From Dermacentor variabilis (lineage: Eukaryota > Arthropoda > Arachnida > Ixodida > Ixodidae), in assembly GCF_050947875.1 (NCBI RefSeq), contig NC_134574.1:105331469-105395468 (forward strand): 64,000 nt of DNA, read 5' to 3'. A program made the position numbers and the translations under genes. Under the pieces are notes generated by a model that was not told the origin of the DNA, searched no databases, and worked only from the letters and a program-made list of their open reading frames with translations. Below, piece by piece: positions 11,811 through 23,770 of the stretch (positions within the stretch are counted from its first letter, which is position 1; every line of letters starts with the position of its first letter).

Positions 11811-11899
11811 GCAAGTTGGTGTCAGATAGTGCAAGACAGGGGTAACTGTAGATCGCTGGCAGAGGCCTTCGTCCTACACTGAGCATAACAATAGGCTTA

Positions 11900-11993
11900 T
11901 GATGGTGATGATGATGGTTATGACGACGACGACGACGACGACGATGATGAGGATGATGATGGTGTTGGTGGTGGTGGCGGTGATGACAATGAT
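11900..11993. repeat. (GAT)/(GAC)/(GGT) trinucleotide microsatellite
   Basis: An imperfect trinucleotide tract passes from GAT-rich to GAC-rich to GGT-rich. The Met/Thr-rich frame across it is an artefact. Confidence 0.9.
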
Positions 11994-12170
11994 GTTAACT
12001 TTGGTAGCAAACATCAGACGACTTGTTTTGCAACACCGTAAAGTGAAGCATCTTTTTAGAGCAAAGCTCTTGGGCTCCCGTTCGGGGTTCGAGCGTCGGC
12101 GTCCCTCGGCCTAACCGCGCGAACGCGCTCGTCTCACTGCTCGCGCGTTCGTCGGATGATCCTCTTCCAC

Positions 12171-12415
12171 AGCTGGCTCCGATGCCGTTCATCGTGCCAG
12201 CGCTCCCATACTGCCCCTCGCGCTCGTGCCACTGCTGGCGCCTTCGTCATCGTCTTCTCTTCTTCCATCGCTTGCTGCGATACCACTCATTTTGCCAGCG
12301 TTCCCACACTGCCCCTCGAGCTCGTGCTACTGCTAGCGCCTTCATCGTCGTCTTCTTCCATAGCTGGCTCCGATGCCAGTAATCATTCCAACGTTCCTAT
12401 ACTGTTCCTCCCTCT
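12171..12415 (+). repeat. Minisatellite, about 96-bp unit, roughly 2.5 copies
   Basis: GCTGGCTCCGATGCC occurs at 12173 and again at about 12364. CTGCCCCTCG followed by GCTCGTGC occurs at about 12211 and 12309. Each unit carries a TCGTC-rich and TTCTTCCAT word. Units are diverged, so the array is old. The 125-codon frame through it is probably a by-product. Confidence 0.65.
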
Positions 12416-12429
12416 GCGAACGCGTCGAC

Positions 12430-13420
12430 GGCACTGGCCTACTCCAGGTCGGTGCGGTAATTCCGGTCTCAAATTATTTGCCTCATTATATAGCGTAATG
12501 AAAACACATATACTGCTGTACGCTAAAGTTTAGCATTAGAGAGAATGGTAATCATCGGACTTTTTTACCTTTCTTGTTATTTTTTCATTGACCAAGCATT
12601 CCGTTTCGAAGGTTCCTTGTCTTAGAGAATGCACTTTTCAGGTTGTAAAGTGGGCGCCTGAGATACATTTTATATTTTTCCACATTTGTGTTCACTTAGG
12701 TTTAGGCGCAAACGGAGGCTTAATTCTGTAGAGTTGTCAAGAATACGGGCAAGAACCTTGTCAAGCTACAAAAAAGCAGCTTTTAGTTCTTCTCCCAGCG
12801 TTCATATTTTGTAAATGAATGAATGCGAAATAAAGGTTGATTGATTGATCGAGCTTGATAGCAGATGCAAATGCACATAAGAAAAGGCGTAACAAGATAT
12901 AAAAACTCCTATATGAGGGAGTAAAGGGCACATGTAAAGTAACACACAGAATAACAACTGCTAAGCTATTTCTACGCTTGCATGCAAAAGCCATAAATAA
13001 CAATAATAATGAACAGCCGGTAACGAAAGTGTTCAATCACGCAGTGTTCTTTATATCTCACCGTTTTGTCACTATCTTTCCTAAGGTGAGATTTTGTTGT
13101 AAAGTGCTATCTTCGGGCTATTTTACTTAAAAGTAGGTCCAAGGTGGAGTGACATGTGTCAGCGTTGCAGGTATTTTTCTATTTTTCTTTTTTATCCTGA
13201 GCAGCCACATGAACGCTATTTCGGAATTAAGTTTGCATATCGTACCGGGGACATCTCCCGGCGCAAGAATAAACAAATAAATAAGTAAATGAAAGAAAAG
13301 ATCGAATATGTGTCACAAGGTTAGCAGGAAGGGACGTCAGTGTCAACAGCTGAAAAGGAAAGGTCGAAAAAATCGATTGTGGTTCCCTGCGCCGGCTTCG
13401 CTGATGTGATTGGGTAGCTG

Positions 13421-13422
<2 letters not shown>
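12430..13422. other. No gene recognised
   Basis: AT-rich with short runs such as AATGAATGAATG near 12818 and AATAAATAAATAAG near 13270. No coding or element signal is seen. Confidence 0.5.

Positions 13423-13500
<78 letters not shown>
13423..13500. repeat. (AT)39 microsatellite
   Basis: An uninterrupted AT dinucleotide run of 78 bp. The Tyr-Ile frame across it is an artefact. Confidence 0.97.
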
Positions 13501-13502
<2 letters not shown>

Positions 13503-14555
13503 CTACTACACAGACACACCTTTTGAGATATAGGAAAGGTTTTGCTCTCGCTCAGAAAAAAGGGCCTCTCTATCGCTGATGCAAATTTTATGCACATGCT
13601 CAGAGCGTGCTGTTTTTTATACTTATTAAATTCTTTTTGCGGTGGTCTTTACGGAATATTACTGAATAAGCTATGTAATTCTCTCGCCATCCTTCACCCT
13701 TTAAAACCTAGCATTCCCTCAGTTTAATATATCTCCGCGTCATCGTGTTGAATTTATTTATTAGCGGTGGGCTTCAGCGTGTTGTTTATCTCAAAAATGC
13801 GTGGGAGCTTTGTACGGAGGTTTTATTTGGCGAGGCAGTAAGGGTAAAAAAAATTGGAACAATATAAAAATCGAGAAAAACAAGAAATTCGAAAGGGATT
13901 CGCACAGAGATGGCATGATCGGAGCAGCTATGGGAACGGCAAGATGAAAACGGAATGAGCGCCAAGGGGCCGTTGGCCTAATAAAAAGGCTGTAGGCGCG
14001 ATGACAGAGAGGGACGGGAGATGGTGTGGTACAGGGGCGTTTGGCTCTATGTTGGAAAATTGCGCTGGCGAAAAGGAATACATAGAAGTGCGCTAGCCAA
14101 TGATGTCTCGTTGTCCGGGCAACCCTTCCGAAGCCGGCTGGCTAGAGGCTTCGAACGACACCGAGACTCCTTTTGAGCACTTGAAAGAATTCGTGATAAT
14201 TCAGTTGGACTGTCCGTAAGACCTCACCATCCCCAAATGACTCGTTTCTCACAGCCACGAGAGCTGACTTTAATAATCAGGGAAATGCTCGAGATGTTTG
14301 GTTCAGTGAAGCCCTGGTGGCGCTGCGGCAGATGTTGTGATATGGGCTGAAGAAACAAAGTTTTGCATTTGCGAGAACTGTATGTTTGCTTGTTTGTGTG
14401 TTTTTTTAAGACGAAGGCTTCTTTTTGTCTCTGCCCCGAGGCTTGCAGTTCATCGTATCAGAATGGACAACTCGCTCCTGGTTGCTGACTGGCCCATATT
14501 GTTTATGACTCGAGTCAGTGTGTATGTACCCGAACAAACATGACTGGCACTAGGC
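13501..14555. other. No gene recognised
   Basis: No open frame above about 70 codons, no motif and no second copy in this window. Confidence 0.5.
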
Positions 14556-14590
14556 ATAGAGTTTCTCACTGTAATAGAGAGAAACTCTAT
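14556..14590. repeat. Perfect 12-bp hairpin
   Basis: ATAGAGTTTCTC at 14556-14567 pairs exactly with GAGAAACTCTAT at 14579-14590 across an 11-nt loop. Flanking GGC/GCC words are also partly complementary. It probably belongs to a small foldback-type repeat. Confidence 0.7.
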
Positions 14591-14990
14591 GGCACCAGGT
14601 ATGCGCACCTGTGAATGTGCAACTGGCTATGGGCCTATTCGTGGCCAATCTGATTTAGTGGATGTGTCAGTGTAACACACGGTGTAGGAAATCTTAAATG
14701 TATTCAGATATTGCATCGTACTTTTTTGCGCCAACATCTATCATCGGCGTTCTTCCCTTCGACAAGAATACCGGTCGTTCGTTATAGTGACGCAGACAAG
14801 TAATGACTACAGAGGACGAAGCTGTGGTGCTCCCATCCGCTGCTGCTGCTACCACGCTAACTCAAGCGAGCTTCTGGCCACAGAGACTCCGACATCGCTT
14901 TAAAAATTTGACTTTCTTTTTAAATGAGAAATGACCTCTCCTTTCCCGAGGCCGTTAAAACCGGTTGGTTTCGACAGATATGTAAATAAG

Positions 14991-15090
14991 CCCTCATTCT
15001 GCGACCACGCTTCATTCAACCCTCATTCACCCTCAACCTTCACCTTCAACCCTCATTCTGCGACCACGCAGTTGCCTGCGACCAGGCAAC
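14991..15090 (+). repeat. Short direct repeats and adjoining 8-bp hairpin
   Basis: The 20-bp word at 14991-15010 recurs exactly at 15050-15069. The space between is filled by CCCTCA and TTCA-type sub-repeats. Just downstream, GTTGCCTG at 15071-15078 pairs with CAGGCAAC at 15083-15090. Confidence 0.75.
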
Positions 15091-16963
15091 TTGTTTCGTT
15101 CCGTAACGTTTCGAGCCAATGGATAGTCGGTGCGCGTTGAACCAGTGTGCTTGCGTATTTAGGACATTGTAATTAGGCATATAAAGGGATGATTGTAAGT
15201 TTAAGTATGGTTCTTTAATAGTAGAAATATTATTTACGCATATCTTAAATGACTACGTCAGTGGGCGACCGCCTTAGTTAATATTGTTTTCGCTATAGCC
15301 ATGGTCTCGTACTTGTTCCTAAGATGTGCTGTAGAGTAACAATTGCTTTGCCAATGTGGACCGTGATTTGTGCAGTTATCAGAAAATACTCAAGCTGGAC
15401 CTGCACCCACGGTACACATATAAACAGCCTGCGCTATCCTCGCTACGAAAGCGCTTCTCTTTCTTTTCTCTACAGCTGGTCATGAGACTTTGTGAAAAGT
15501 TGAGTGGGGACGCCACCAGTTTCGCTGTCTCACCCCACTGTCCTTGCACTGTATATTTATGAGGTCCGCGGCAACGCCCTAACTGAAAGGATGACGAAGC
15601 ATGCGCACGCAAAAACACCAAAAAAAGTTATTTGCCCCTTGTTCCCTGATAAGTGTAGCCAATTTCAAACAATGTGCTGCCTTATAATAAGTAGCGCGGC
15701 TCGTTCAGCTGGCGGCGCCGGCAAAGGTCACAGCGCCCACGTAATCCTTCGCAGATGTATGCAAAACCTAGCGACTAATACATCAAAGACTGTGAACCTC
15801 ACTAAAGGATGGAGTTCTGCAAAAGTCTTAGGCTCGAAGTTCACCCCTGGCTGAATTCTATACAGATGATATTTCAAACGCTTTACTGTGTCATAGCGCC
15901 AGCGTTTCATGCGATTAATTATACTTGAGCTTACAGCTTCTAAACTCCCCGTTTCTTCCAACAATGGCGATGGCGGCGTCCCACGATAGCGGCGTATGGC
16001 TGCGTCCATTCCGAAGGTGGCAAGGGTCTGATATGCGCTCTATAATTATGTGTTTTAGTAAGCTTCACCGCAGTACAGGCGTGCATTGCGGCGACAATTG
16101 TCGGAGGGCGCAAATTTGCGCAACAAGGTTGTGAGCGCCGAATGATGTGGAATGTGCTTTGAAGAAAAATTCTAACAGAGGAGGCCTCCGTGTGTACGCG
16201 CCATTGCTTGTTGGAGAGAATGCTGTTACAGGCACTTTTCCTATTTCTTTTATCAGAGACCATTTCTACCCTAGATTATTCACTTCACCGAGTAACGTTC
16301 GCCGCGATTAAGGCGCGCCTACGTGACTATCAGTGCGTTCTTGTGTTGTCGTGGATTCTGGCGTAGTTAAAGGGCCTGGTCAAATCTGATTTGGCGCGCG
16401 ACGCCAAAGCTGTTCCAACTTCATGGACATTCTACTACTACAATCTCAAAAACGAGGAATTTTTTCAGGAATGTGCCGTGATAAACGCGTAAACAAAAGC
16501 GGAGTCGATGCATGAGTTCCCATTCGACAACCGACGACAGAATACCCGCTCTTACCGTTGTGATTTCAGCGTCGCATGTTTTTCTGGGCTATTCGTAGCC
16601 CACTAAACCGTCACGTCAATATTTTTGGGCAACATTATTTTTTTCCGTCAACACAACGTGACGAAATATCATCTAGCTCGGGTCAATTGGTCAGTAGGTC
16701 AACCGAATGCGGTTTACCGCTTCCCCCTTTTCCCTGTGGTGCTTCAACGTCACGTAATTGCACCCGCTCTTTGCGGTATTTGTGTGCAGTAACCATGTGC
16801 AGCTACGCTAACTCCGTGCGCAATCATTTAATGATTTGTATTAAGTGAAGTTCACGAGCCTTCTCCCATATTTTCTGTGCTCTGGGCTTTTTCGTTGTGT
16901 TCAATATCAGAAGAAATTGAAGAAATTAAACTATTTCAAATCAACCAGCGGAGGCATCACTAG
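15091..16963. other. No gene recognised
   Basis: Open frames up to 116 codons on both strands lack motifs and overlap as shadows. No repeat copy was recognised. Confidence 0.45.
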
Positions 16964-17024
16964 CCATGACCACGGTCTGATTACGAGGCACACCGTTGTG
17001 GAGGAATCCGGAATTCCACGTTAC
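16964..17024 (-). repeat. SINE fragment (minus orientation), tail half only
   Basis: The words GACCACGGTCTGATTACGAGG and GTTGTGGAGGAATCCGGAATT match the conserved tail half of the SINE seen complete at 24951-25187, in reverse. The tRNA-like head is missing. Confidence 0.65.
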
Positions 17025-17072
17025 CGCACGGGTTTGCTTTACCGTGCACCGAATGGACGGTCCCTTAACTGT

Positions 17073-17310
17073 AGGCAAGAGGCGCAGCACATCAGAAACA
17101 TGATAGAGAAAGAACACAGACGACACACACGTTTGGCGCTATAGCTTTCAACAACGACTATTTATTGCGGGATCACGGCACACATATGTACCCTCCTCCC
17201 GCATGTGTGTGTGTCGTCTGAGTTCTTATTTTGTTGTGTCTCTGACGCGCTACGCCTTTTGCCTCGATCGCGATATACCAACAAGCCCAACGTGCGACTT
17301 CGGTCCATTG
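17073..17310. mobile_element. Foldback (MITE-like) element, family F1, copy 1
   Basis: The left arm 17073-17130 and right arm 17202-17263 are inverted copies of about 60 bp, matching at roughly four fifths of positions by eye. They include AGGCAARAGGCG, ACACAGACGACACACAC and its reverse complement. The right flank word CCAACAAGCCCAACGTGC (from about 17279) recurs next to the second copy at 35101-35280. It encodes nothing and would need a transposase supplied in trans. No target-site duplication was identified. Confidence 0.65.
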
Positions 17311-17479
17311 GCGTTTGTGCATCCCATGGCCAATAGAGGGCAGCCTCTGAGTCGGCGGTCGAACCCACTACTTCCTGCTCAGCAACGCAGCGCCACAGCT
17401 ACTAACTCATTGTGTGACGGGGGTCCCGTTCAAAAAAGGTTTCAGTGCACGTTCGACGCTATGTAATGAGGTGCCCCTC

Positions 17480-18840
17480 GCCGTTTAATGCGTTGTCGTT
17501 TAAAACGTGAGCAGCGGGATCGTAGCGAAAAGAGGAATCAGGAAGCAAAGGAAAACGTCCCCTCCTCCTTCCCCTTCCCCCCTCGGAAAGAAAGGAAACG
17601 AAGGAAACACTTGGAGAGCAAGCGCTGCATGAGAAGGCAAGAAATAAACCTAGACGTAACAACTTACAGAAAAGCGAGAAATTCGGAAGACACAAACTGG
17701 TGTGCCAGAAAGGACGCGCTTATAGGAGCTGTTGGTGATGCAGCGGCTAAAGAAACAGAGAGCAAGAACTTTGGGCCATGGTGGATCGATGGAAAGGAAG
17801 AGAGAAAGAGAGAGAAAGAAAAAAAAGATAAGAATAGTCGAGAAAGACAGGATGGAGGAGGGGGCGTGGAATGGGGCGGGGAGGATACAAGTTTGGTGAA
17901 AGCGAAAAAAACTGAAAAAGAAGAAGAGGTAGGGGCGAAGGAAAGAAAAACCGAAATACTACGGGAAAACTAGGGAGAACTAGGGAGAAAGGCCGGAGTA
18001 GCGAGGGCGGAAGGGAGAGATTGGGCTCGAATTCGTCAGCTTTAACTTTCGCCGGAGAGCGCTCGGCCGCGCAGGGCGGCTGTCGTGACGTTCACGATTT
18101 CTCGCGTCGGCGCGGCGATGCGCGAGACCCGCACCGAGCAAAATTGTTGCTCAGCGGGAGGAAGCGACGAACGCGTTTGGCGAAAAAAAAAAAAGTAATA
18201 ACAAGGAAACGGCACAACGTTACAGAAACATAAATGCAGGGTCGAAGGTTGGTGGGCTGCCTTTTTTTTTTTTCCCTCCTCTCTGGAAGACGTGACTAGA
18301 CGCGATTTGTATGCGTCGCCCCAGCGACGATAGAAACGGCTGGCGATACGAGGTGAGAGTTGAGGGAGCGAGCGAGAGAGAAAGAGCCGTCGAAGAACCG
18401 TGCTTTTTTTTTTTTTTTTTTTTGTTCAGCGCTGAGCAGAAATGGCCCAGCCGAAAGAATGTGAGGTATTAAAAATATCAGTCAAAAAGCGAAACGCATT
18501 TTTCTGACAGAAGAGGAGAATATCGAAAATGTGTAAGAGGGCGTGGTTGTCGTTTGTTAGACGGGGTTACTTGGTTGGAGCTGTCAGTATGCGTGCGTGG
18601 TGGTCGGGGTCGGTGGGGATGGAGCGGGAGAACGTATCGAGCCTGTTAGGAGTTGAGAATTCGAAAAAGAAAAAAAAAGGGAAAGCAAAAAAAAAAGGAA
18701 TTAAGTTCGCGACGGTGGCCGAGTGAACGCAAGGAGAAAACACAACGTTGAGAACCTTGCAGGTCTCGCGTGTGAGCCTCTCCCCGATGGAAGTGTGCCG
18801 AATTGAGGAGAGCAAGAAATAAAAAAAGAGGGAGGGGGAG
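17480..18840. other. Purine-rich, low-complexity stretch without a recognised gene
   Basis: The plus strand is strongly A/G-rich (about 17520-18020 and 18340-18830), with a GC-rich, CpG-containing patch at 18040-18170 and T runs near 18260 and 18404-18423. The 161-codon frame at 17488-17973 is almost entirely Lys, Arg and Glu and follows the base composition. I do not regard it as a gene. Confidence 0.5.
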
Positions 18841-19737
18841 AGGGGATAAAGAAAACTATTGTTTACCTCAAATCAAAAACGTTTCTTAACTACTGGGAAA
18901 GACGAAATACCTGTGCGCACGCCCGTTTGCCCTAACGCAAAATGCATGTTTTTGTAGAGAACGCAAAAAGTCGCAGAAAAAAAAAGAAAAGAAAAGACGG
19001 AAAGTGCAGCATCCCGTGTCCCAGGGAGTTGACGACGTCTCGACACCGAGCCCTAGGACAAGCGTACGCCGAGATGGCACGGGCGTCTGCCTCCATCGAA
19101 CGAAGTGGCGAGCAAGAAGTGAAATGCTCGGGCGCTCGCGCAAGACAAATGAGGACCGTCGACGGGTGGAACGTGCTTTCCTACGAGGCAACGTCACGCG
19201 CTCTTGCGCAACCTTAACTGCGCTGAAAGTGCGATCAATTGCTATCACTTCGAGCTAGCGACGTCGTGCTTCTTACTCGCGACATGAAGTAGAAAGACAA
19301 TAAGGGAGAGAAGGACCCGTTGCTCTATGGCACTGACGTGTGTTCTTCGTTCGAGCGATCATTCTGAGTCATTGCTAACGTACAGAAAGTAACTCGTCAT
19401 TGCTGTTCTCAGCGCGTAATCGATATTAATTATGCGGAAAGCGTGGAATAGGTAAGGAACGCTGCAAGGAAAGACGTTCAGGTCGATGACACAGTCGATG
19501 AAAACGAAGCTTGAGGGCGTGCTAGTTGGTTTTCCGAAACGAGGTAGAGCTGAAACGCGATAAAAAGAGAGCGCAGTACTGCATCACGCGCTGTATTGTT
19601 GCGGTAAGCTTACTGCCTCGGTCCGCCATCTCTCCTTCTTGCATACCGTGTTCGGGAAACGCCGTGTTACGCCCGCGGCCATGTTATAGCCCATGGCAAC
19701 CTGAGGCACTGCATCCCAAAACCAGTGAAAACACTTT
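18841..19737. other. No gene recognised
   Basis: Overlapping frames of 84-120 codons at 18.9-19.26 kb on both strands have no motif. Nothing else was recognised. Confidence 0.4.
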
Positions 19738-19968
19738 AAAAATTTAATTATGGGGTTTTACGTGCCAAAACCACTCTCGGATTATGACGCACGCCGCAGT
19801 GGAGGACTCCGGAAATTTCGACCACCTGGGGTTCTTTAACGTGCACCTAAATCTAAGTACACGGGTGTTTTCGCCCACATCGAAATGCGGCCGCCGTGCC
19901 CGGGATTCGACCCCGCGACCTCATGCTCTGCTTCCTAACACCATAGCCACTGAGCAGCCACGGCGGGT
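19738..19968 (-). repeat. tRNA-headed SINE (Ruka-like), near full length
   Basis: Read on the minus strand it starts at CCCGCCGTGGCTGCTCAGTGG, carries a B-box-like word with the expected spacing, and runs through the middle words (reverse of CGGCCGCCG, CACGGGTGTTTTCG, CACCTAAATCTAAG) to the tail GGTTTTGGCACGTAAAACC and a terminal A/T-rich end. The head is probably tRNA-derived. This copy matches 24951-25187 throughout. Transcription would be by RNA polymerase III from the internal boxes, and mobility would depend on LINE reverse transcriptase. Confidence 0.85.
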
Positions 19969-20277
19969 TGAAAGCCTTCAACGATTCACCAAAGATTCTG
20001 GCTGTGTGACTAATATTGACTCCCCCACATCGTGCACGACTGCTCCTCCATCGTGCATCTGGAACAAACTCGTGTATCACAGATACCCGTGAACATTGTT
20101 CCAGCGGTAATGTTTTCGTGAGAAACGTTTACCCTTAGGGTGACTGCGTGTTCTGTTATCTAAGTATCACGTGATGTAATCATTCAAAATTTTTCAGTAC
20201 TTTTCTCCTTTGCTATTCATCAAAGTAAAAGAAATAGCTGTTTGCAGCTAAAGGTGGCAGCAACTTCACTATTTACC

Positions 20278-20510
20278 CGTTGTGGTGCCATAGTGGCTTT
20301 GGCTTTGCGTTGCTAAGCCCCCCCGGGGGGGGGGGGGGGGGGGTTAGGGGAGGTCGCATATCGACGGGGGCGTAATGCAAAGACGCCCCCATACCGTGGA
20401 TTGGGTGCACGTTGAAGAACTCCAGGCGGTCAAAATTAATCCGCAGTCGACTACTACGGCGCGCCTTAGAATCATATCGCGATTTTGGCTCCTAAAACCC
20501 CAGAGTTTAA
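20278..20510 (+). repeat. SINE copy disrupted by a C7-G19 run
   Basis: The head words GGTGCCATAGTGGCTTTGGC and TTGCTAAGC and the tail words (GGTGCACGTTGAAGAAC, CCAGGCGGTC, CGATTTTGGC) follow SINE order. Between them, at 20318-20343, seven C residues run into nineteen G residues where the GAGGTCGCGGG and B-box part should be. This copy probably cannot be transcribed from its own B box. The G run could form a quadruplex or reflect an assembly error. Confidence 0.7.
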
Positions 20511-20514
20511 CTGC

Positions 20515-21250
20515 ACTATCCATTTACATATGAATAAAGAAAATAACGAAGTTTCGTTGGAAGTTGGCGTGTATCCGTAGTTTGTGTTTGTAAACACCGT
20601 TTTCCTTTCACCCTCAACTCTGATCCTTGAAAACACTATTTTTCTTTAATTCTGTAGTAAAATCCTGCTCATATGGAAAGGGAAAATGATTGGTGAAGTT
20701 CCAGCTTTGAAATTTTCGACCCGGAACACCTGCGCAGGTGCGTACGTTAGTGTCACGTCTCAAATATCAATATTTTTTTTTCGTGTTTGGGCTATACTGC
20801 TTGAGTAGAACTTCTCGAAAACTTGCAAAGTTAAGCCTATGGCTAACTAAGAATACGCTGAAGCACGTCGTTATCGAAGAAAACTTATCTATACCCAAGC
20901 AGGCGCCTTCTAAATTCATGACATCACGACGACCACCTAGTGCGGGAACTTCAAAGCCGTGCTCACATCGGTGTTTTGTACTTGCATCTTTTTTAGCTTA
21001 CGCAGTTTCTTCTCCCTATACAAGTGTTTTTCTTTTTGGGCAATGTAGAAAGGTAATTTACTAACAAAGTTCAAATTACCTTGTTCTTTTTCTTCCCTTT
21101 ACATGGGTCCTTATAACCATAACAATGTGACCGTGAAATTTCTGGTATACGTTGGAATGCCTCGATTAGTAGATTAACGTATCAGACTTTTTACAAAAAG
21201 AAAGTTAAGGCGGAACATAACAATACATAAGCTTTGCAACTTGGCATCTC
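20515..21250. other. No gene recognised
   Basis: AT-rich with no protein-like frame. The 108-codon frame from 20738 has no motif. Confidence 0.45.
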
Positions 21251-21252
21251 TT

Positions 21253-21483
21253 AAATTGAACTCTGGGGTTTCATGTGCCAAAAACACGTTTTGATTAGCA
21301 GACACGCTGCAGGGAGGGGCTCTAGAATAATTTCGACCCCCACGTGGTCCTTTGACATTTACCGAAATCAAGAGCGATTTTGCATTCCGGCCCCGTCTAA
21401 ATGCTGCGGCTGCGACGGGGATCGCACCCACGACCTCGAGCTCCGCAAGCGCAACACCAAAGCAGCTAGGCTACTGGGCGGGT
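21253..21483 (-). repeat. Diverged SINE copy
   Basis: The order of words (TGGGGTTTCATGTGCC, AATTTCGACC, GTGGTCCTTT, GCGGCTGCGACGGGGATCG, ACGACCTCGAG, GCTACTGGGCGGGT) follows the SINE in minus orientation with many substitutions. It is an older copy or a related subfamily. Confidence 0.7.
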
Positions 21484-21489
21484 GCAGTA

Positions 21490-23722
21490 TCCTTTAGCCA
21501 ACTGAATTTCTTCCCCTATAGTTTTTTTCTTACTCATCTAAGGATACGTGCTCTATTTAACCGCAAAACTTGGGTGTTTCGGCGCTTCAACGTACTTCGT
21601 AATGTCGTCAATGGCAACGATTTTCGACAGTGAAAAACACCACTAAGAACTGACGGAAAACTGCTGTGGTACTACCCGGCACCACGCGGAAAGTACCCGG
21701 TATACCGCGTAGGCTGGCGTGACTACTCAGCCTTCTTTTTTTTTTAGCAGTTGTGAAGGTTGCAAAGTACCCAGTGCACTACCGAAACAGAGTCCACAAA
21801 ATGTAACGCGGAGCTAACAGTTCACTGAACAGCCAGCTACATATTGAAAACTTTAGTCGTTAAATAGGTTGAAGAGGAATTGCGGATTTATAATCAAAAC
21901 GGGAGACAAAACGGATACGCGGTGCTTGGTCGATGGCTCGACGTGTCTCGGAAGTACGGAGGTAATGGATTTTTTTTTATAAAGAAATATGTTCGTTCAA
22001 CCTGCGTTCGTCTTCCTTTCGGTTGAGGCGTCCGGTTGCGCCATATTTCAAGATCGTTCGCATGTGAAAATACCAACTAGCCCAGCATTCAACTCTTGTA
22101 AGGTACTGAAGTGGTGCTGCGCAGAAACGGTTGAATTGCCAACTTTGCTGTCACTGCTGTTGGCCAAAGAAGGGACAGCGAAGTTGGCCAAGAGGACAGG
22201 AGTCCCTTCATCAGCACGTCTTCTTACGAGATGGTAACTTGTTACTGTCGTGAATCAGCAATGCCATTTTATTATGAAGCAACGCATCAGATTAGCGCTT
22301 TTGTAACAATAACGTAGCCGGAATTGCTTTGGAAAGTAGCTGACGCAATGTCTTCGTTGTGATCTTTGTTGTCGCCGTCGTTGTTGTTATTGCAGCAGAT
22401 TTGACAGGTACACACAGATTCTGCTTGGCGACGACTCGGACGGGCTTTCCCGTCCGTTAACCGTGCGTTAACACGTCTTGTCTTCGCTGGCAAACATAAT
22501 TTTTTTTTGTCCTTCTGTACATGTATATGGCAAAGACAGAAGAGGCAGGAATGAAGCCACTTTTAAACACCAGTGGAAAGGAGCGGAGATCCACATGTAT
22601 GAGAGACTATAGGGGAATGCCTACCATCATCGGCACCAGAAATTGTGATATGGTGAAGTGAGGTATTACTTGAGAATCCCTGTCCGGTGGGACATCCATT
22701 TCACGGACAACATGCGTGTATGACACTTATTCGCACCGAAAGCAAAGGTGATAGATGACCACGGGGCAGACGGACGAAGATAAGCGACACGGACCAGTTC
22801 ATGCACGCGTATAGTCACGGCAGCTTTTTTCCAGCACTGCCTGCTTTCCGAACTTCCAAAGGCGGGGCGGACGGCCATGAAAGGCCATTTTTCAGATTTT
22901 GCAGTCTCATTAATCAGCCGCAGATCATTAGTGTGGTGCTAATTAGAGCCCTTTCACCCTGCTTTTTCGGTGGACCGGACAGTGCGCGAAGCGACGCTGA
23001 AAGCCCATGCCAGGTACCTCGGCTGGAAAATGTACGCTAAAACAAAGCGTTGCATGTGATTTAATGCTTCTTCGGTTCTTGTCCTCCGCGTTGAAGTTAT
23101 CTCTCTAAAACTACATTCAGGCATTTTTTTGTGTCGGTAACACCTTTAGCGTCCTCCTCCGCGCAAAATCAAAAAGAACCAACGAATGAACAACAATGTA
23201 CCCTTCTCTACCAATGCCAATGCTCGGTGGTTTATTTTCTTCTTTCATCTCAATAAATCACAGAGAAAATATTTCATCTGTTTGTGTTTCGTGTATTTTA
23301 TTTTACTCTCCTCCGCTTCTATTAAGCAAGTAAACATCACAAAAAATGCAAGAAAGCATGGTCCCTGAATTTGAAATAACCTCATCATCCTCACCGATGT
23401 TCGCTCGCGATGTTTGCTTGGAGGTCCCTCCCCAGTCGTTGACTGTGGCAGCTCCTAGAGTTACTTTTTCTGTACAAAATTTCAATCGCATCAATAAACT
23501 GAAACTGAAAAAAAAAAGAACTGGGAACCGCGATAAGCTGCCGCCGACCGCCGGAAACGACCAAACTAACGCTAACACTAACAACAGGTCCCTGCACTTT
23601 AGATGTGAGCTACGCTTCTAAAATTTTCGTGGTTATAAAAAAAGCGGGGCTTGGTTTGAATTTTGCGTTTCTGCTTGAATGTAGTTTATGTGTTAGTGAC
23701 GACACGTAACAGCAACAACAAC

Positions 23723-23729
<7 letters not shown>
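21490..23729. other. No gene recognised; one 14-bp hairpin
   Basis: Arms at 22139-22152 and 22174-22187 pair over 14 bp with one mismatch. Otherwise there are only short frames, a T-run near 21736 and A-rich runs near 23505. An AATAAACTGAAACTG word followed by A-rich sequence near 23492 resembles a retroposed 3' end, but I cannot identify the source. Confidence 0.4.

Positions 23730-23769
<40 letters not shown>
23730..23769. repeat. (GA)20 microsatellite
   Basis: An uninterrupted dinucleotide run of about 40 bp. Confidence 0.95.

Positions 23770-23770
<1 letters not shown>

Noticed and set aside
17488..17973. 161-codon Lys/Arg/Glu-rich frame resembling a nuclear coiled protein
   Set aside because: Composition is explained by purine-rich low-complexity DNA.
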